From contig NZ_JBGFFE010000005.1 of the NCBI RefSeq assembly GCF_041224415.1, positions 1 to 64,000 of the forward strand: a DNA stretch of 64,000 bases. The letters run 5' to 3'. The DNA is from Clostridium_B lapidicellarium. GTDB lineage: Bacteria > Bacillota > Clostridia > Clostridiales > Clostridiaceae. This document shows positions 15,970 through 24,751 of this stretch, one piece after another; within the stretch, counting starts at the first letter, position 1, and each line of letters begins with the position of its first letter. The notes below the pieces were generated by a model, which searched no databases, was not told the origin of the DNA, and saw nothing but the letters and a program-made list of their open reading frames with translations. Position numbers and translations under genes: made by a program.

Positions 15970-17208
15970 CTATCTCAGGGATTTTATCCTCTCCTCGCTG
16001 CTCACGATACCCGTTATCCTGACTCCGAAGTTTTCATCTACAACTACAACTTCTCCATAAGCCACTTTTTTTCCGTTTACCAGTATTTCAACCGGTTCTT
16101 CAGCAAGCTTATCCAGTTCCACCAAAGAGCCTGTGCCAAGATTTAATATGTCCTTGATACTCTTCTTGGTCCTTCCAAGTACCACTGATATTTCAAGGGG
16201 CACATCCAATATAAGGTCTATATTTTTAGGTACGCTTTCCACAGCTTTAGATTTACCGAGAGGTTGAAAAGTTGCCTGATGTACCGGTACCTGCTTCTTA
16301 TGGGCATTTGTCTCTATGGGCTTTTCATTTATGCCGCCGGAAGCTTTCGGTTTTTGCTGCTGCGGAGCTGAAGAAGCCGCTGCCGTCTGTGAAGCAGCTT
16401 CACTCTCTTTTTTGGAAGGTACTTCACTCTTGTTTTCCTCGTCTTTAGGTTCATCTGCCACTTTTTCCTCACCTTCCTCCTGGCCCATCATTATGGAAAC
16501 TATTTTCTTTGCAGTCGCCAGTGGAAACAGCTGCATCATATGGCTGTCAACCAGGCTGCCTATTTTAAGTGAGAAGGATACTTTCACCACAGGTTCCTCT
16601 TCGCTTATCTGCTCCGACAGGGGCTCTGTAAGATCCGTCCATATCTTTGACTTGGGCGGGGATATATTTACCTCCCTCATAAACATGGTAGCCATGGAAG
16701 TAGCTGCAGAACCTATCATCTGGTTCATGGCCTCAGATACCGCACTCATTTCTATCTTGCTGAGTTTGGGCTTTTCTTCCTTGGGCTCGCCGCTTCCTCC
16801 CATCATGAGATCTGCTATGACAGCCCCATCGGTAACTTTCATCAGAAAAAGATTTTCACCCATTATTCCCCTGGTATACTGGACTTCAAGGGCAATGTTT
16901 GGAATTTCAAACTCATTTCTCAGTTTTTTCAAAGTGGTCAGAGTCACTACGGGGGTAGTTATGTTCACCTGCTGGTTTATTATTGTAGAAAGTGCCGTGG
17001 ATGCGGAGCCCATGGATATATTCCCGATTTCCCCAAGCAGGTCCTTTTCTACATCCGACAACTCAGAGGCATCCTGAGATCCTGTCTTCTTTTCTTCTTC
17101 CTTTTTGTCTTCCTTATTCTCATCTTTTTTTCCCTCTTCATTCCCTCCGCCGTTTAAAAGTGCATCTATTTCTTCCTGTGAAAGAAAACCATTCCCATCA
17201 TTCATCAT
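15970..17208 (-). CDS. fliY: Flagellar motor switch phosphatase FliY
   Basis: FliY is a switch-complex protein that also dephosphorylates CheY-P. The 412-residue protein starts with a FliM-like CheY-binding peptide (GFLSQEEIDALLNGG). Two CheC-type active sites follow, DLLGEIGN and SAVSEAMN, both retaining Glu and Asn. Then come a long Ala/Gln/Lys-rich linker and a C-terminal SpoA/FliN domain (VPLEISVVLGRTKKSIKDIL). I take the ATG at 17208 because AAGGA is spaced about 8 bases from it. It overlaps the fliM stop by 11 bases. Confidence 0.94.
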   Translation of the reverse strand: MMNDGNGFLSQEEIDALLNGGGNEEGKKDENKEDKKEEEKKTGSQDASELSDVEKDLLGEIGNISMGSASTALSTIINQQVNITTPVVTLTTLKKLRNEFEIPNIALEVQYTRGIMGENLFLMKVTDGAVIADLMMGGSGEPKEEKPKLSKIEMSAVSEAMNQMIGSAATSMATMFMREVNISPPKSKIWTDLTEPLSEQISEEEPVVKVSFSLKIGSLVDSHMMQLFPLATAKKIVSIMMGQEEGEEKVADEPKDEENKSEVPSKKESEAASQTAAASSAPQQQKPKASGGINEKPIETNAHKKQVPVHQATFQPLGKSKAVESVPKNIDLILDVPLEISVVLGRTKKSIKDILNLGTGSLVELDKLAEEPVEILVNGKKVAYGEVVVVDENFGVRITGIVSSEERIKSLR

Positions 17209-18193
17209 TTTCCACATCCTTATTTATAATATCTAGTATCTCAACGCCCATGTTTTTTCCTATCACACCAGGCTTTCCATAACAGTACACCTTGTTTTCC
17301 ACCATCAGTTTCACAGGGCTTTTAGTACTTTCATCCAAGGTAATCACATCCCCTATGTTCAGGTTTAAAAATTCCTCTACCGTAAGATTGGTAGTTCCAA
17401 GCACGGCAGAAAGCTGCATTTCCACTATATTCAGCCTTTCTCTGAGTCTTTCCTTGGATTCATTTACCGTATTCTCGTTATTGTCCTGGAACCAGTACTG
17501 CACCACCAGCTTATCTAAAACTTTCTCTATGCTCAGGTATGGAATGCATATATTTATAAAAGTATTGTTTTTACCCATTTCTACTGAAAAAGTTATAAGG
17601 GCCACAGGATCATTTGGGGCAAGAGTCTGATTCAATGCAGGATTTGTCTCAATGCTCTCAACTTCCGTCTCCACCGGCATCACATCTTCCCAGGCAAGTT
17701 TCAAATTGGATATGAGTCCCGTGCTCATCACTTTTATAATATTTTTATCTATATCCGTAAACTCCCTGGGTCTATACTTTCCCGTTCCACTTCCCCCCAA
17801 AAGGAGATCTATTATTTCAAACACAAACTGTGGATTTATTTCAAACAGTACAGAACCGCTTAAAGGCGGCATTTTAAATATGGTAAGCACAGTTGGATTT
17901 GGTACAGAGTGAATAAATTCCTCATAGGTTATCTGCTGCACCGATTCCAATTTTACCTTGACATTGCTCCTCACCTGGGCGGTTAAATAATTCGAGATTA
18001 TCCTGGCATAATTGTCATGGATAAGTTCCAAAGTTCTTATATGATCTTTAGAAAATTTCTGGGGGCTCCTAAAATCATAGGGTTTTACTTTTTGTTTTTC
18101 ATCTTCCTTGGGCACTTCATCAGGAGTAAGCTCTCCTGCAGACAAGGCAGCTAAAAGGTCATCTATTTCATTCTGTGATAATACATCTGCCAT
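17198..18193 (-). CDS. fliM: Flagellar motor switch protein FliM
   Basis: FliM forms the C-ring and receives CheY-P. The 331-residue protein has the N-terminal CheY-P binding peptide (LSQNEIDDLLAALSAGE), the CheC-like middle domain with the GGSG loop (IDLLLGGSGTGKYRPREFTD), and a C-terminal SpoA domain (LRERLNIVEMQLSAVLGTTN). It is followed by overlapping fliY and preceded by a cheW copy. Confidence 0.96.
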   Translation of the reverse strand: MADVLSQNEIDDLLAALSAGELTPDEVPKEDEKQKVKPYDFRSPQKFSKDHIRTLELIHDNYARIISNYLTAQVRSNVKVKLESVQQITYEEFIHSVPNPTVLTIFKMPPLSGSVLFEINPQFVFEIIDLLLGGSGTGKYRPREFTDIDKNIIKVMSTGLISNLKLAWEDVMPVETEVESIETNPALNQTLAPNDPVALITFSVEMGKNNTFINICIPYLSIEKVLDKLVVQYWFQDNNENTVNESKERLRERLNIVEMQLSAVLGTTNLTVEEFLNLNIGDVITLDESTKSPVKLMVENKVYCYGKPGVIGKNMGVEILDIINKDVENDE

Positions 18194-18220
18194 TCTATTC
18201 CCTCATTTCTCACGAAAATT

Positions 18221-18622
18221 CTAATTTGAAAGAAGTTTGTCTATATTGATTAACGTAACCACTCTGTTGTCGAGATTTATTATTCCCTCTATATAAGCTT
18301 TTTTCTTCTCGTCATTTACCTTTTCAATAATATTTTCATCCAGATCCAAAACTTCATCCACCTGATCTACAGTAACACCTACCAGTTCATCTTCCATTTC
18401 AAGTATTATTATACTGTTTTCACTTTTGCCGCTTTTGGGAATATCCATCAAAAGATTTATGTCCAAAAGTGATATTACATTTCCCCTTAAATTTACAAGC
18501 CCTTTTATATAAGCTGGTGCCTTGGGAACTTTCGTTATCCCCATGGCATTATTTATACTCTGAACTTTAGCCGTTTCCACGGCAAACAGCTCGTTATTCA
18601 ATCTAAATATAACAACCTGCAT
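18221..18622 (-). CDS. cheW: Chemotaxis adaptor CheW, copy A
   Basis: This CheW-domain protein of 133 residues couples chemoreceptors to CheA. Visible blocks are FRLNNELFAVETAKVQSI, then VPKAPAYIKGLVNLRGNVI, and VDQVDEVLDLDENII. It lies between cheY and fliM. A second CheW is at 24268-24714, so this cluster encodes two adaptors. Confidence 0.94.
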   Translation of the reverse strand: MQVVIFRLNNELFAVETAKVQSINNAMGITKVPKAPAYIKGLVNLRGNVISLLDINLLMDIPKSGKSENSIIILEMEDELVGVTVDQVDEVLDLDENIIEKVNDEKKKAYIEGIINLDNRVVTLINIDKLLSN

Positions 18623-18787
18623 ATTTACACCTCCATGTGAATATGGACATATAAACTATGTACTTCACAGTTTTATACGCATCTTTATCAAAGTTTAGCA
18701 CTAAATTTAACACTATTCAATTACTTCGTCATAAATCATATCAGCTTTATATTGGTTATAAAATTTTAACTCCAATTTTACATTTCA

Positions 18788-19150
18788 CTATGAATTAACC
18801 ACTTTGTTAACTGCCTCCAGCACTCTGTCGGGTTGGAAAGGCTTCACAATAAAGTCCCTTGCACCGGCTTTTATTGCATCCATGACCATGGTCTGCTGTC
18901 CCATTGCAGAACACATTATTATCTTGGCACTTGAATCAAAAGATTTTATCTCCTTTACCGCCTCTATGCCGTCCATGTCCGGCATCGTTATATCCATTGT
19001 GACCACATCGGGTTTTTCCTTCTTGTATAATTCCACAGCTTTTACACCGTTGCTTGCTTCTCCCACTACTTCGAATCCATTTTTTTCTAATATATCCTTT
19101 ATCATCATCCTCATAAAGGCAGCGTCATCTACAATTAATATTTTAGCCAT
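18788..19150 (-). CDS. cheY: Chemotaxis response regulator CheY
   Basis: This 120-residue single-domain receiver, when phosphorylated by CheA, binds the FliM/FliY N-termini. The acidic pair is at D8-D9 (ILIVDDAAFMRM), the phosphorylated Asp at 53 (VVTMDITMPDMDG), and the conserved Lys in DFIVKPFQPDRV. It is followed by a 165-base gap before cheW in which I see no clear promoter or terminator. Confidence 0.95.
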   Translation of the reverse strand: MAKILIVDDAAFMRMMIKDILEKNGFEVVGEASNGVKAVELYKKEKPDVVTMDITMPDMDGIEAVKEIKSFDSSAKIIMCSAMGQQTMVMDAIKAGARDFIVKPFQPDRVLEAVNKVVNS

Positions 19151-19184
19151 TTTTTTCCCTCCAATAATTATATACTACTGTTAT

Positions 19185-19784
19185 TTAGCCTATTCCCAAG
19201 GCATTTAAAATTTTCTCAAGAGATCCGGGCATAGGAATATAGTAAAAATGCCCGCTCAGCTTGCTTTTATTCTGCATAAGCAATGTTTCTATATCAATCA
19301 CATAGTCGTCAAACTGCATTGATTCTATAAAGGTGGTCGAAAGTATCGCCCCAAGCATGTCACATGTAACTGCAGGTACGGAAGGTATGACATTAAGCCC
19401 TGTAAACTTGGACATGGATGTCATGTAGGAACTGGCTATTATATTTCCCACTTCACATACAGCTGAATTACCCATGTCATCTAGAAATTCCTTCCTTTCC
19501 CCCAAAAGCATGTATATAAGATTCAATGCAGTCTCCTTTTTAAATATAAATAGTATATTTCCAGGTGCATCTCCCAGTATTCTCACTATCACCCCTACAA
19601 CTACCTCGTCTTCGCCTATGTTGTCAAAAATCTCCTGAAAAGGCACTATATTTATAGAAGGTACCGTCATATCGACTTTCCTGTTTAAAAGCTGGGAAAG
19701 AGCTGTAGCTGCGTTTCCCGTGCCTATGTTGCAGACTTCCTTTAGCGCATCCAGCTGTATGGGAGTAAGCTCCTTATAGTCCAT
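19185..19784 (-). CDS. cheC: CheY-P phosphatase CheC
   Basis: CheC removes phosphate from CheY-P and is boosted by CheD. The 199-residue protein holds two copies of the D/S-xxx-E-xx-N active site: DALKEVCN with the family's spaced Pro 23 residues later, and SAVCEVGN. The ATG at 19784 follows GGAGAGA; the upstream in-frame part overlaps cheA. CheC with two intact sites, plus FliY and CheD, indicates a Bacillus-type adaptation system without CheZ. Confidence 0.93.
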   Translation of the reverse strand: MDYKELTPIQLDALKEVCNIGTGNAATALSQLLNRKVDMTVPSINIVPFQEIFDNIGEDEVVVGVIVRILGDAPGNILFIFKKETALNLIYMLLGERKEFLDDMGNSAVCEVGNIIASSYMTSMSKFTGLNVIPSVPAVTCDMLGAILSTTFIESMQFDDYVIDIETLLMQNKSKLSGHFYYIPMPGSLEKILNALGIG

Positions 19785-19797
19785 ATCAAATCTCTCC

Positions 19798-21855
19798 TTA
19801 TACCAGGTAGGCAACATCCAATATAAGCGTTACGAGTCCGTCACCAAGTATTGTTGCCCCCATGTATTCTTTCAAATTCTGCAGAGTTTTCCCAAGCGGC
19901 TTTATGACAATCTCCCTCTGTCCGAAAAGCGCGTCCACCATGAGTCCTACAGTTTTCTCCCCTACTTTTACTATGACGATGTATTTTTTCCTGCTGTCCG
20001 ATTTTTCAATTCCCAGTTTCTGATACAGCCTTACAAGTGGTACGACATCTCCGTTGTATATTATAACTTCCTTATTGCTTGTCCTTTTAACTAAATCGTC
20101 ACTGTAATCTATGACCCTGTCCACATATCCAAGGGATATGGCCATGGTTTCATTTCCGGCCCCCACGAGCAGAACTTGAATTATCTGCAGTGTAAGCGGA
20201 AGCCTTATTATAAAGGTAGATCCCCTGTCCTTTTCACTTATGAGATCCACACTTCCTCCCAGGGAAGATATCTTGGTCTTTACTACATCCATGCCGACTC
20301 CCCTGCCTGAAATGTCGGTTACTTTTTTATTGGTGCTGAATCCCTGCATGAATATGAGATTTTTTATATCGCTTTCTGACATTCCTTCAGTATTTATACC
20401 CATGTCCTCCGCTTTTTCACGGACTTTGTCCACAGGTATTCCGCCGCCGTCATCTTCAACTTTTATAACTGCCTTGGTGCCTTCCTGGTAGGCAATGAGC
20501 CTTATCTTTCCCACAGGATCCTTGCCCTTTGCAATTCTCTCCTCATTGGGCTCTATGCCGTGATCTGCGGCGTTTCTGATTAAATGGATAAGCGGTTCGC
20601 CAATTTCATCTATTACCGTCCTGTCAAGTTCTGTGTCCGCACCCTGAATTATAAGTTCCATTTTTTTGTCCAGCTCTACGGACAAATCCCTTACCATCCT
20701 GGGGAATCTGCTAAATACGGTATCAAGAGGCAGCATCCTGATTTTCATGACCAGGTCCTGGAGATCCGAAGTAGTCCTTGCTACCTGCTCAAGTGTCTCG
20801 TTTAATTCAGTTAATTTATAGTTGCTGCTTATCTGCTCAAGTCTTGTCCTGTTTATAACCAGCTCAGAAACCATATTCATAAATTTATCCAGCTTCTCCA
20901 GATCAACCCTCACAGACTGGTGAACCTTTCTTCTTTTTTTCTTGGCCGCAGGTTTTTTATTTTCCTTTTTGGCGGCGGCAGCAGTTTCCTTGTCAGCCTT
21001 GGACTTTTCAACTTTGGCCTTTATCTGGCCTTCCTTATCCGCGTCTTCCTTTATCATCTCGGCTTTTATGGACTTGATATCCACGTCCTCTACTTCAACC
21101 TTCTCTATTTCAGATATATTGTTTATGGTATTGTACACTTTTTCCCTGCTGCTTTTAGACAAGAAAACAAGCTGTATCTCAAATTCAAAGTTTTCGCTCT
21201 CTATGTCTTCAGTACCCGGCACTGACTTTATTATCTCCCCGATCTCCTCCAGGTTCTTGAATATGAGAAAGGCCCTGGCCGACTTAAGCAGCGTACTTTC
21301 ACTGAGGTTGATCTTTATTGCAAAGGCATTAAAACCCTTGTCCTTCGCCTGCTTGACTACATTTATGTCATATTCGTTTAATTTTACGGAAGAATCGACA
21401 ATATCCTTGTCACCGGGCTCGGGCTTTGCCGCAGTTTCCTTTTTTACATTTTCCTGTCCTTTGGAAGCTGCCTGGGGATTCCCGGAAATCTTTTCAAGTT
21501 CCCCCATGATGCCTTCAATAGGTACTTCTTCATCTACCCCGTCCTCTATATTTTTTATCATCTTCTCAAGGGTATCCAGACATTTAAACAGCACTGTCAC
21601 AACGTCCTGTGTAACTTTAAGCTGTCCATCCCTAAATTCAGATAATACATCCTCCATTTTATGGGTGAGTTCCGTCACCTTGTTAAATCCCATGGTGGCT
21701 GCCATTCCCTTTATGGTATGTGCAACTCTAAAAATTTCATTCACCTTATCTATATTATCTGGTTCCTGTTCAAGCTGAAGCAAGGACTCATTCAGCGTCT
21801 GCAAATTATCCATTGCCTCTTCAAGAAACATATCCATATACTGTGATGTATCCAT
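19798..21855 (-). CDS. cheA: Chemotaxis histidine kinase CheA
   Basis: The 685-residue kinase starts with an HPt domain (phospho-His 46 in IFRVAHTIKGMAATMGF). A CheY/B-binding P2-like region and a Lys/Ala-rich linker follow (KKPAAKKKRRK), then the dimerisation helix pair (MNMVSELVINRTRLEQ), the ATPase with LIRNAADHGIE and DDGGGIP and GRGVGMDVV, and a C-terminal CheW-like regulatory domain ending near VTLILDVAYLV. It is preceded by cheR and followed by cheC after 13 bases. Confidence 0.97.
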   Translation of the reverse strand: MDTSQYMDMFLEEAMDNLQTLNESLLQLEQEPDNIDKVNEIFRVAHTIKGMAATMGFNKVTELTHKMEDVLSEFRDGQLKVTQDVVTVLFKCLDTLEKMIKNIEDGVDEEVPIEGIMGELEKISGNPQAASKGQENVKKETAAKPEPGDKDIVDSSVKLNEYDINVVKQAKDKGFNAFAIKINLSESTLLKSARAFLIFKNLEEIGEIIKSVPGTEDIESENFEFEIQLVFLSKSSREKVYNTINNISEIEKVEVEDVDIKSIKAEMIKEDADKEGQIKAKVEKSKADKETAAAAKKENKKPAAKKKRRKVHQSVRVDLEKLDKFMNMVSELVINRTRLEQISSNYKLTELNETLEQVARTTSDLQDLVMKIRMLPLDTVFSRFPRMVRDLSVELDKKMELIIQGADTELDRTVIDEIGEPLIHLIRNAADHGIEPNEERIAKGKDPVGKIRLIAYQEGTKAVIKVEDDGGGIPVDKVREKAEDMGINTEGMSESDIKNLIFMQGFSTNKKVTDISGRGVGMDVVKTKISSLGGSVDLISEKDRGSTFIIRLPLTLQIIQVLLVGAGNETMAISLGYVDRVIDYSDDLVKRTSNKEVIIYNGDVVPLVRLYQKLGIEKSDSRKKYIVIVKVGEKTVGLMVDALFGQREIVIKPLGKTLQNLKEYMGATILGDGLVTLILDVAYLV

Positions 21856-21866
21856 TTTCTCCCTCC

Positions 21867-22640
21867 TTATAGCTTTCTGTACATAAAGGTAGATGCCTTC
21901 TCAAAACCATAGTCCTTGTAATTGTAAATGCTCTCGGTGGCCCCGACAAACAGCAGCCCTCCCTTTTTTAAAGACCGGCTAAATTTTTTATATATTTTAT
22001 CCTTTATGTCCTGATTAAAATATATCACCACGTTTCTGCATATTATCAGGTCAAAATTGTCATCGTAACTGTCCAATATCAAGTCGTGTTTTTTGAAGGT
22101 AACCAATTTTTTTATTTTATCGCTTATAATATATTTATCGTCTTTTATTATAAAATACTTATTTAAATATTCCTTTTTTACATTTTTTATTTCCGATAAA
22201 GCATATTCTCCTTTTCTGGCCCTCTCTATTATTGTGCTGTCTATGTCGGTTGCAATTATTTTATGTTTCCCGCCGGGGTTCAACTCATATAAATATATGG
22301 CCACCGAATATGGCTCGGCTCCAATTGAACAGGCTGCACTCCATATTTTTAGAGAATCGCTCCTGGAAAGCAGTTCTTCTTTCAGCTTTAGCTTGAATTC
22401 CCCGAATATTTCCGGGTTCCTAAAAAATTCGGATACATTTATAGTTATAAAATCCAGAAACTTCTGTCTCTGGCCCCCGTCCTTTCTCAAAAGTGCTATA
22501 TACTCCTCTATGGTATTCACCCCGACTCTGGACATGAGGCTTCTAATCCGCCTGTGAAGCTGTTTGGGTTTGTAGGCAGAAAGGTTTATATTAAATTCCC
22601 TCAATACCCATCTTTCAAAATAATCCATATCCGCATCCAT
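21867..22640 (-). CDS. cheR: Chemoreceptor glutamate methyltransferase CheR
   Basis: CheR methylates receptor glutamates using SAM. The 257-residue protein has the N-terminal helical domain (RIRSLMSRVGVNTIEEY) and the SAM-binding domain with KIWSAACSIGAEPYSVA and FDLIICRNVVIYFN. The ATG at 22640 has GGAGG 7 bases before it; the in-frame upstream codons overlap the cheB stop region. Confidence 0.95.
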   Translation of the reverse strand: MDADMDYFERWVLREFNINLSAYKPKQLHRRIRSLMSRVGVNTIEEYIALLRKDGGQRQKFLDFITINVSEFFRNPEIFGEFKLKLKEELLSRSDSLKIWSAACSIGAEPYSVAIYLYELNPGGKHKIIATDIDSTIIERARKGEYALSEIKNVKKEYLNKYFIIKDDKYIISDKIKKLVTFKKHDLILDSYDDNFDLIICRNVVIYFNQDIKDKIYKKFSRSLKKGGLLFVGATESIYNYKDYGFEKASTFMYRKL

Positions 22641-22644
22641 AGAT

Positions 22645-23715
22645 CTACCTCCTGCCAAGTTTTATTATCTTCAAAATTTCGCTGGCTATTTTGTCCACAG
22701 GAAGGACCAGATCAACTTTGCCGGTGGCATAAGCCGCTTTGGGCATTCCATAAATAGTGCAGGTGGATTCAGCTTCCGATATGGTAATTCCACCGCCTTT
22801 TTTGATCTCCACGGTTCCATTTGCACCATCTCGTCCCATGCCCGTCAGAACCGCACTTATGATATTTCCTCCATACACCCTGGAAGCAGATAAAAACAGT
22901 TTATCCACAGAAGGCCTTACGCCCCAGATTGCAGGTTCCTTATTGAGATGTATTTTTTTGTCTCTCCAGACTTCCATGTGAAATCCGCCCGGAGCTATGT
23001 AAACAGTATTTTTGACCGCATTCATACTGTCCTGTGCTTCCATAACTTTTATGTCAGAATTGGAATCGAGTCTTTCCGCAAAGGCTTTTGTAAACCCCGA
23101 AGGCATGTGCTGCACAACAAATACGGGCACTCCCATATCTTCGGGAAATTTTGTTATAACTGAATACAATGCCTTGGGTCCTCCGGTGGATGCACCTATT
23201 ACCACCGCATCTATATTTTTTCTGGTTCCCCCAATTTCACCGTTTTCCCCATGCACTGCAGATACCGGTACCGCATCAGAAACATTCACCGACTTTTTCA
23301 CATTTCTACAAGCCGCCCTTATTTTCTTTATCAGATTAATTTTTATTTTTTCTATATCCAGCGATATGGTGCCGGATGGCTTGGGCAAAAAATCAAATGC
23401 ACCTGCTTCAAGACACTCCATAGTAAGTTTAGTGCCTTCTTTTGAAATGCTGCTTAAAACTATCACAGGTATAAAAATTCCCCTCCTTTTCAATTCACGG
23501 AGGGCAGCTATGCCGTCCATCCTGGGCATTTCCACGTCAAGAGTCACTACATCGGGATACACTTTCCAGAAATTTGAGGAAAGCTTGTTTAAAAAATCCT
23601 CGCCGTTTCTGGCAGTGCCAATGACCTCCATACAGGGATCGTCATTTATCATATCCGAAATTATCTTTCTCATAAACGCAGAATCATCTACCACTAAAAC
23701 TTTAATATTTCTCAA
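22645..23715 (-). CDS. cheB: Receptor methylesterase/deamidase CheB
   Basis: The 356-residue protein has a receiver domain (phospho-Asp 60 in VVTLDVEMPRMDG) joined by a linker to the methylesterase domain. Catalytic elements are visible: Ser in VIGASTGGPKAL, His in FVVQHMPSGFT, Asp in LTGMGRDGANG. It opposes CheR in adaptation and may deamidate receptors together with CheD, which is encoded immediately upstream. Confidence 0.96.
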   Translation of the reverse strand: MRNIKVLVVDDSAFMRKIISDMINDDPCMEVIGTARNGEDFLNKLSSNFWKVYPDVVTLDVEMPRMDGIAALRELKRRGIFIPVIVLSSISKEGTKLTMECLEAGAFDFLPKPSGTISLDIEKIKINLIKKIRAACRNVKKSVNVSDAVPVSAVHGENGEIGGTRKNIDAVVIGASTGGPKALYSVITKFPEDMGVPVFVVQHMPSGFTKAFAERLDSNSDIKVMEAQDSMNAVKNTVYIAPGGFHMEVWRDKKIHLNKEPAIWGVRPSVDKLFLSASRVYGGNIISAVLTGMGRDGANGTVEIKKGGGITISEAESTCTIYGMPKAAYATGKVDLVLPVDKIASEILKIIKLGRR

Positions 23716-23736
23716 AATGTCATCACTCCATCAATT

Positions 23737-24234
23737 CTAAATTTCCCTTATTCCCATTCCCACTGTCTTTATTTTAACTGATCCGTCCGAAGTATCAAGT
23801 ATCATAGTTCTGCCCTTATTGCCGCCCAGATCTTCTGCCAATATGGAGATAGAACATTTTTCCAGCATGTGTTTTACGGCTTTTCCGTTCCTGTTTCCTA
23901 TATCCATCATCACACTTTTGTCCGGAAAGTTAAACATGGATGCTCCTCCAGCTATTTTTGCCTTTAAATTTCTTCTATTTACACCTAATTTCTCCAATTT
24001 TTCTATAAGCAGGGGAATAGCCAGATCAGCAAATTTCAAGGGATTTTTCTTATTGCTGAACTGGGTACTGTCCGGCAGCATTATATGTGCCAGACCCCCT
24101 ATGTTCGATTTATCGTCATATAGTGCTATACCTACACAGGAACCCAAACCGATAGTTATGATCCTGTTTGGAGAGCCTGCAGTATTCATATCTGCTATTC
24201 CCACCTTTATTTCCTTTATTTCGCTTACCTCCAT
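23737..24234 (-). CDS. cheD: Chemoreceptor glutamine deamidase CheD
   Basis: CheD deamidates receptor glutamines and stimulates CheC. The 165-residue protein has the catalytic Cys in TIGLGSCVGIALYD and the His in GGLAHIMLPDS, as in the family. GAGAGG lies before two close ATGs (24240 and 24234); the later one has the better spacing and gives the usual start MEVSEIKEIKVG, so the exact start is uncertain by two codons. Confidence 0.93.
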   Translation of the reverse strand: MEVSEIKEIKVGIADMNTAGSPNRIITIGLGSCVGIALYDDKSNIGGLAHIMLPDSTQFSNKKNPLKFADLAIPLLIEKLEKLGVNRRNLKAKIAGGASMFNFPDKSVMMDIGNRNGKAVKHMLEKCSISILAEDLGGNKGRTMILDTSDGSVKIKTVGMGIREI

Positions 24235-24267
24235 AAACATGCAACCTCTCAATTCAAATTATATAAG

Positions 24268-24714
24268 TCATATGAGTTCCTTTTCCTTATCCGTCAATAT
24301 TTTTGCCATGTTCAAAAATATCACTATCTTCTCGTCTATCTTTATGAGCCCCTTAACATATCTCTTTGATATTCCCGCTATTATCTCCGGAGGTACTTCT
24401 ATATCGCTTTCCTTTACATCTCTTACTTCAGATACCTCATCGACTATTACCCCTATTTTATTTCCGTCCTGCTTTGTGACTATGATTTTCGACTGATCCC
24501 CCTTCTGATCTGCGCCAAGTCTAAATCTTTTAGAGAGGGATATTATAGGGAGTATATTTCCCTCGTAGTTTATAACTCCTTCCACAAAATCAGGTGAGTC
24601 GGGCAGCTTTGTGGTTTCTTTATACCCTAAAATTCTCTCTATCTCCATAATATCCGTGGCATAGTATTCATCGCCTATACTAAATATCAACACTTTTATC
24701 TCCTTATTGCCCAT
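24268..24714 (-). CDS. cheW: Chemotaxis adaptor CheW, copy B
   Basis: This second CheW-domain protein has 148 residues, with FSIGDEYYATDIMEIERI, then FVEGVINYEGNILPIISLSK, and VDEVSEVRDVKESDI. It is longer than copy A and begins the chemotaxis block after the FapA-like gene. Two adaptors may serve different receptor sets or different kinase contacts. Confidence 0.93.
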   Translation of the reverse strand: MGNKEIKVLIFSIGDEYYATDIMEIERILGYKETTKLPDSPDFVEGVINYEGNILPIISLSKRFRLGADQKGDQSKIIVTKQDGNKIGVIVDEVSEVRDVKESDIEVPPEIIAGISKRYVKGLIKIDEKIVIFLNMAKILTDKEKELI

Positions 24715-24751
24715 TATAAAATCCTCCTTAATTATTAAAATAAATTAAATT

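Noticed and set aside
16316..17077. A 253-codon plus-strand frame opposite fliY
   Set aside because: Antisense shadow of fliY; composition is not protein-like.
20942..21778. A 278-codon plus-strand open frame opposite cheA
   Set aside because: It is the antisense of a strongly conserved kinase gene, Ser/Leu/Phe-rich, with no family match.
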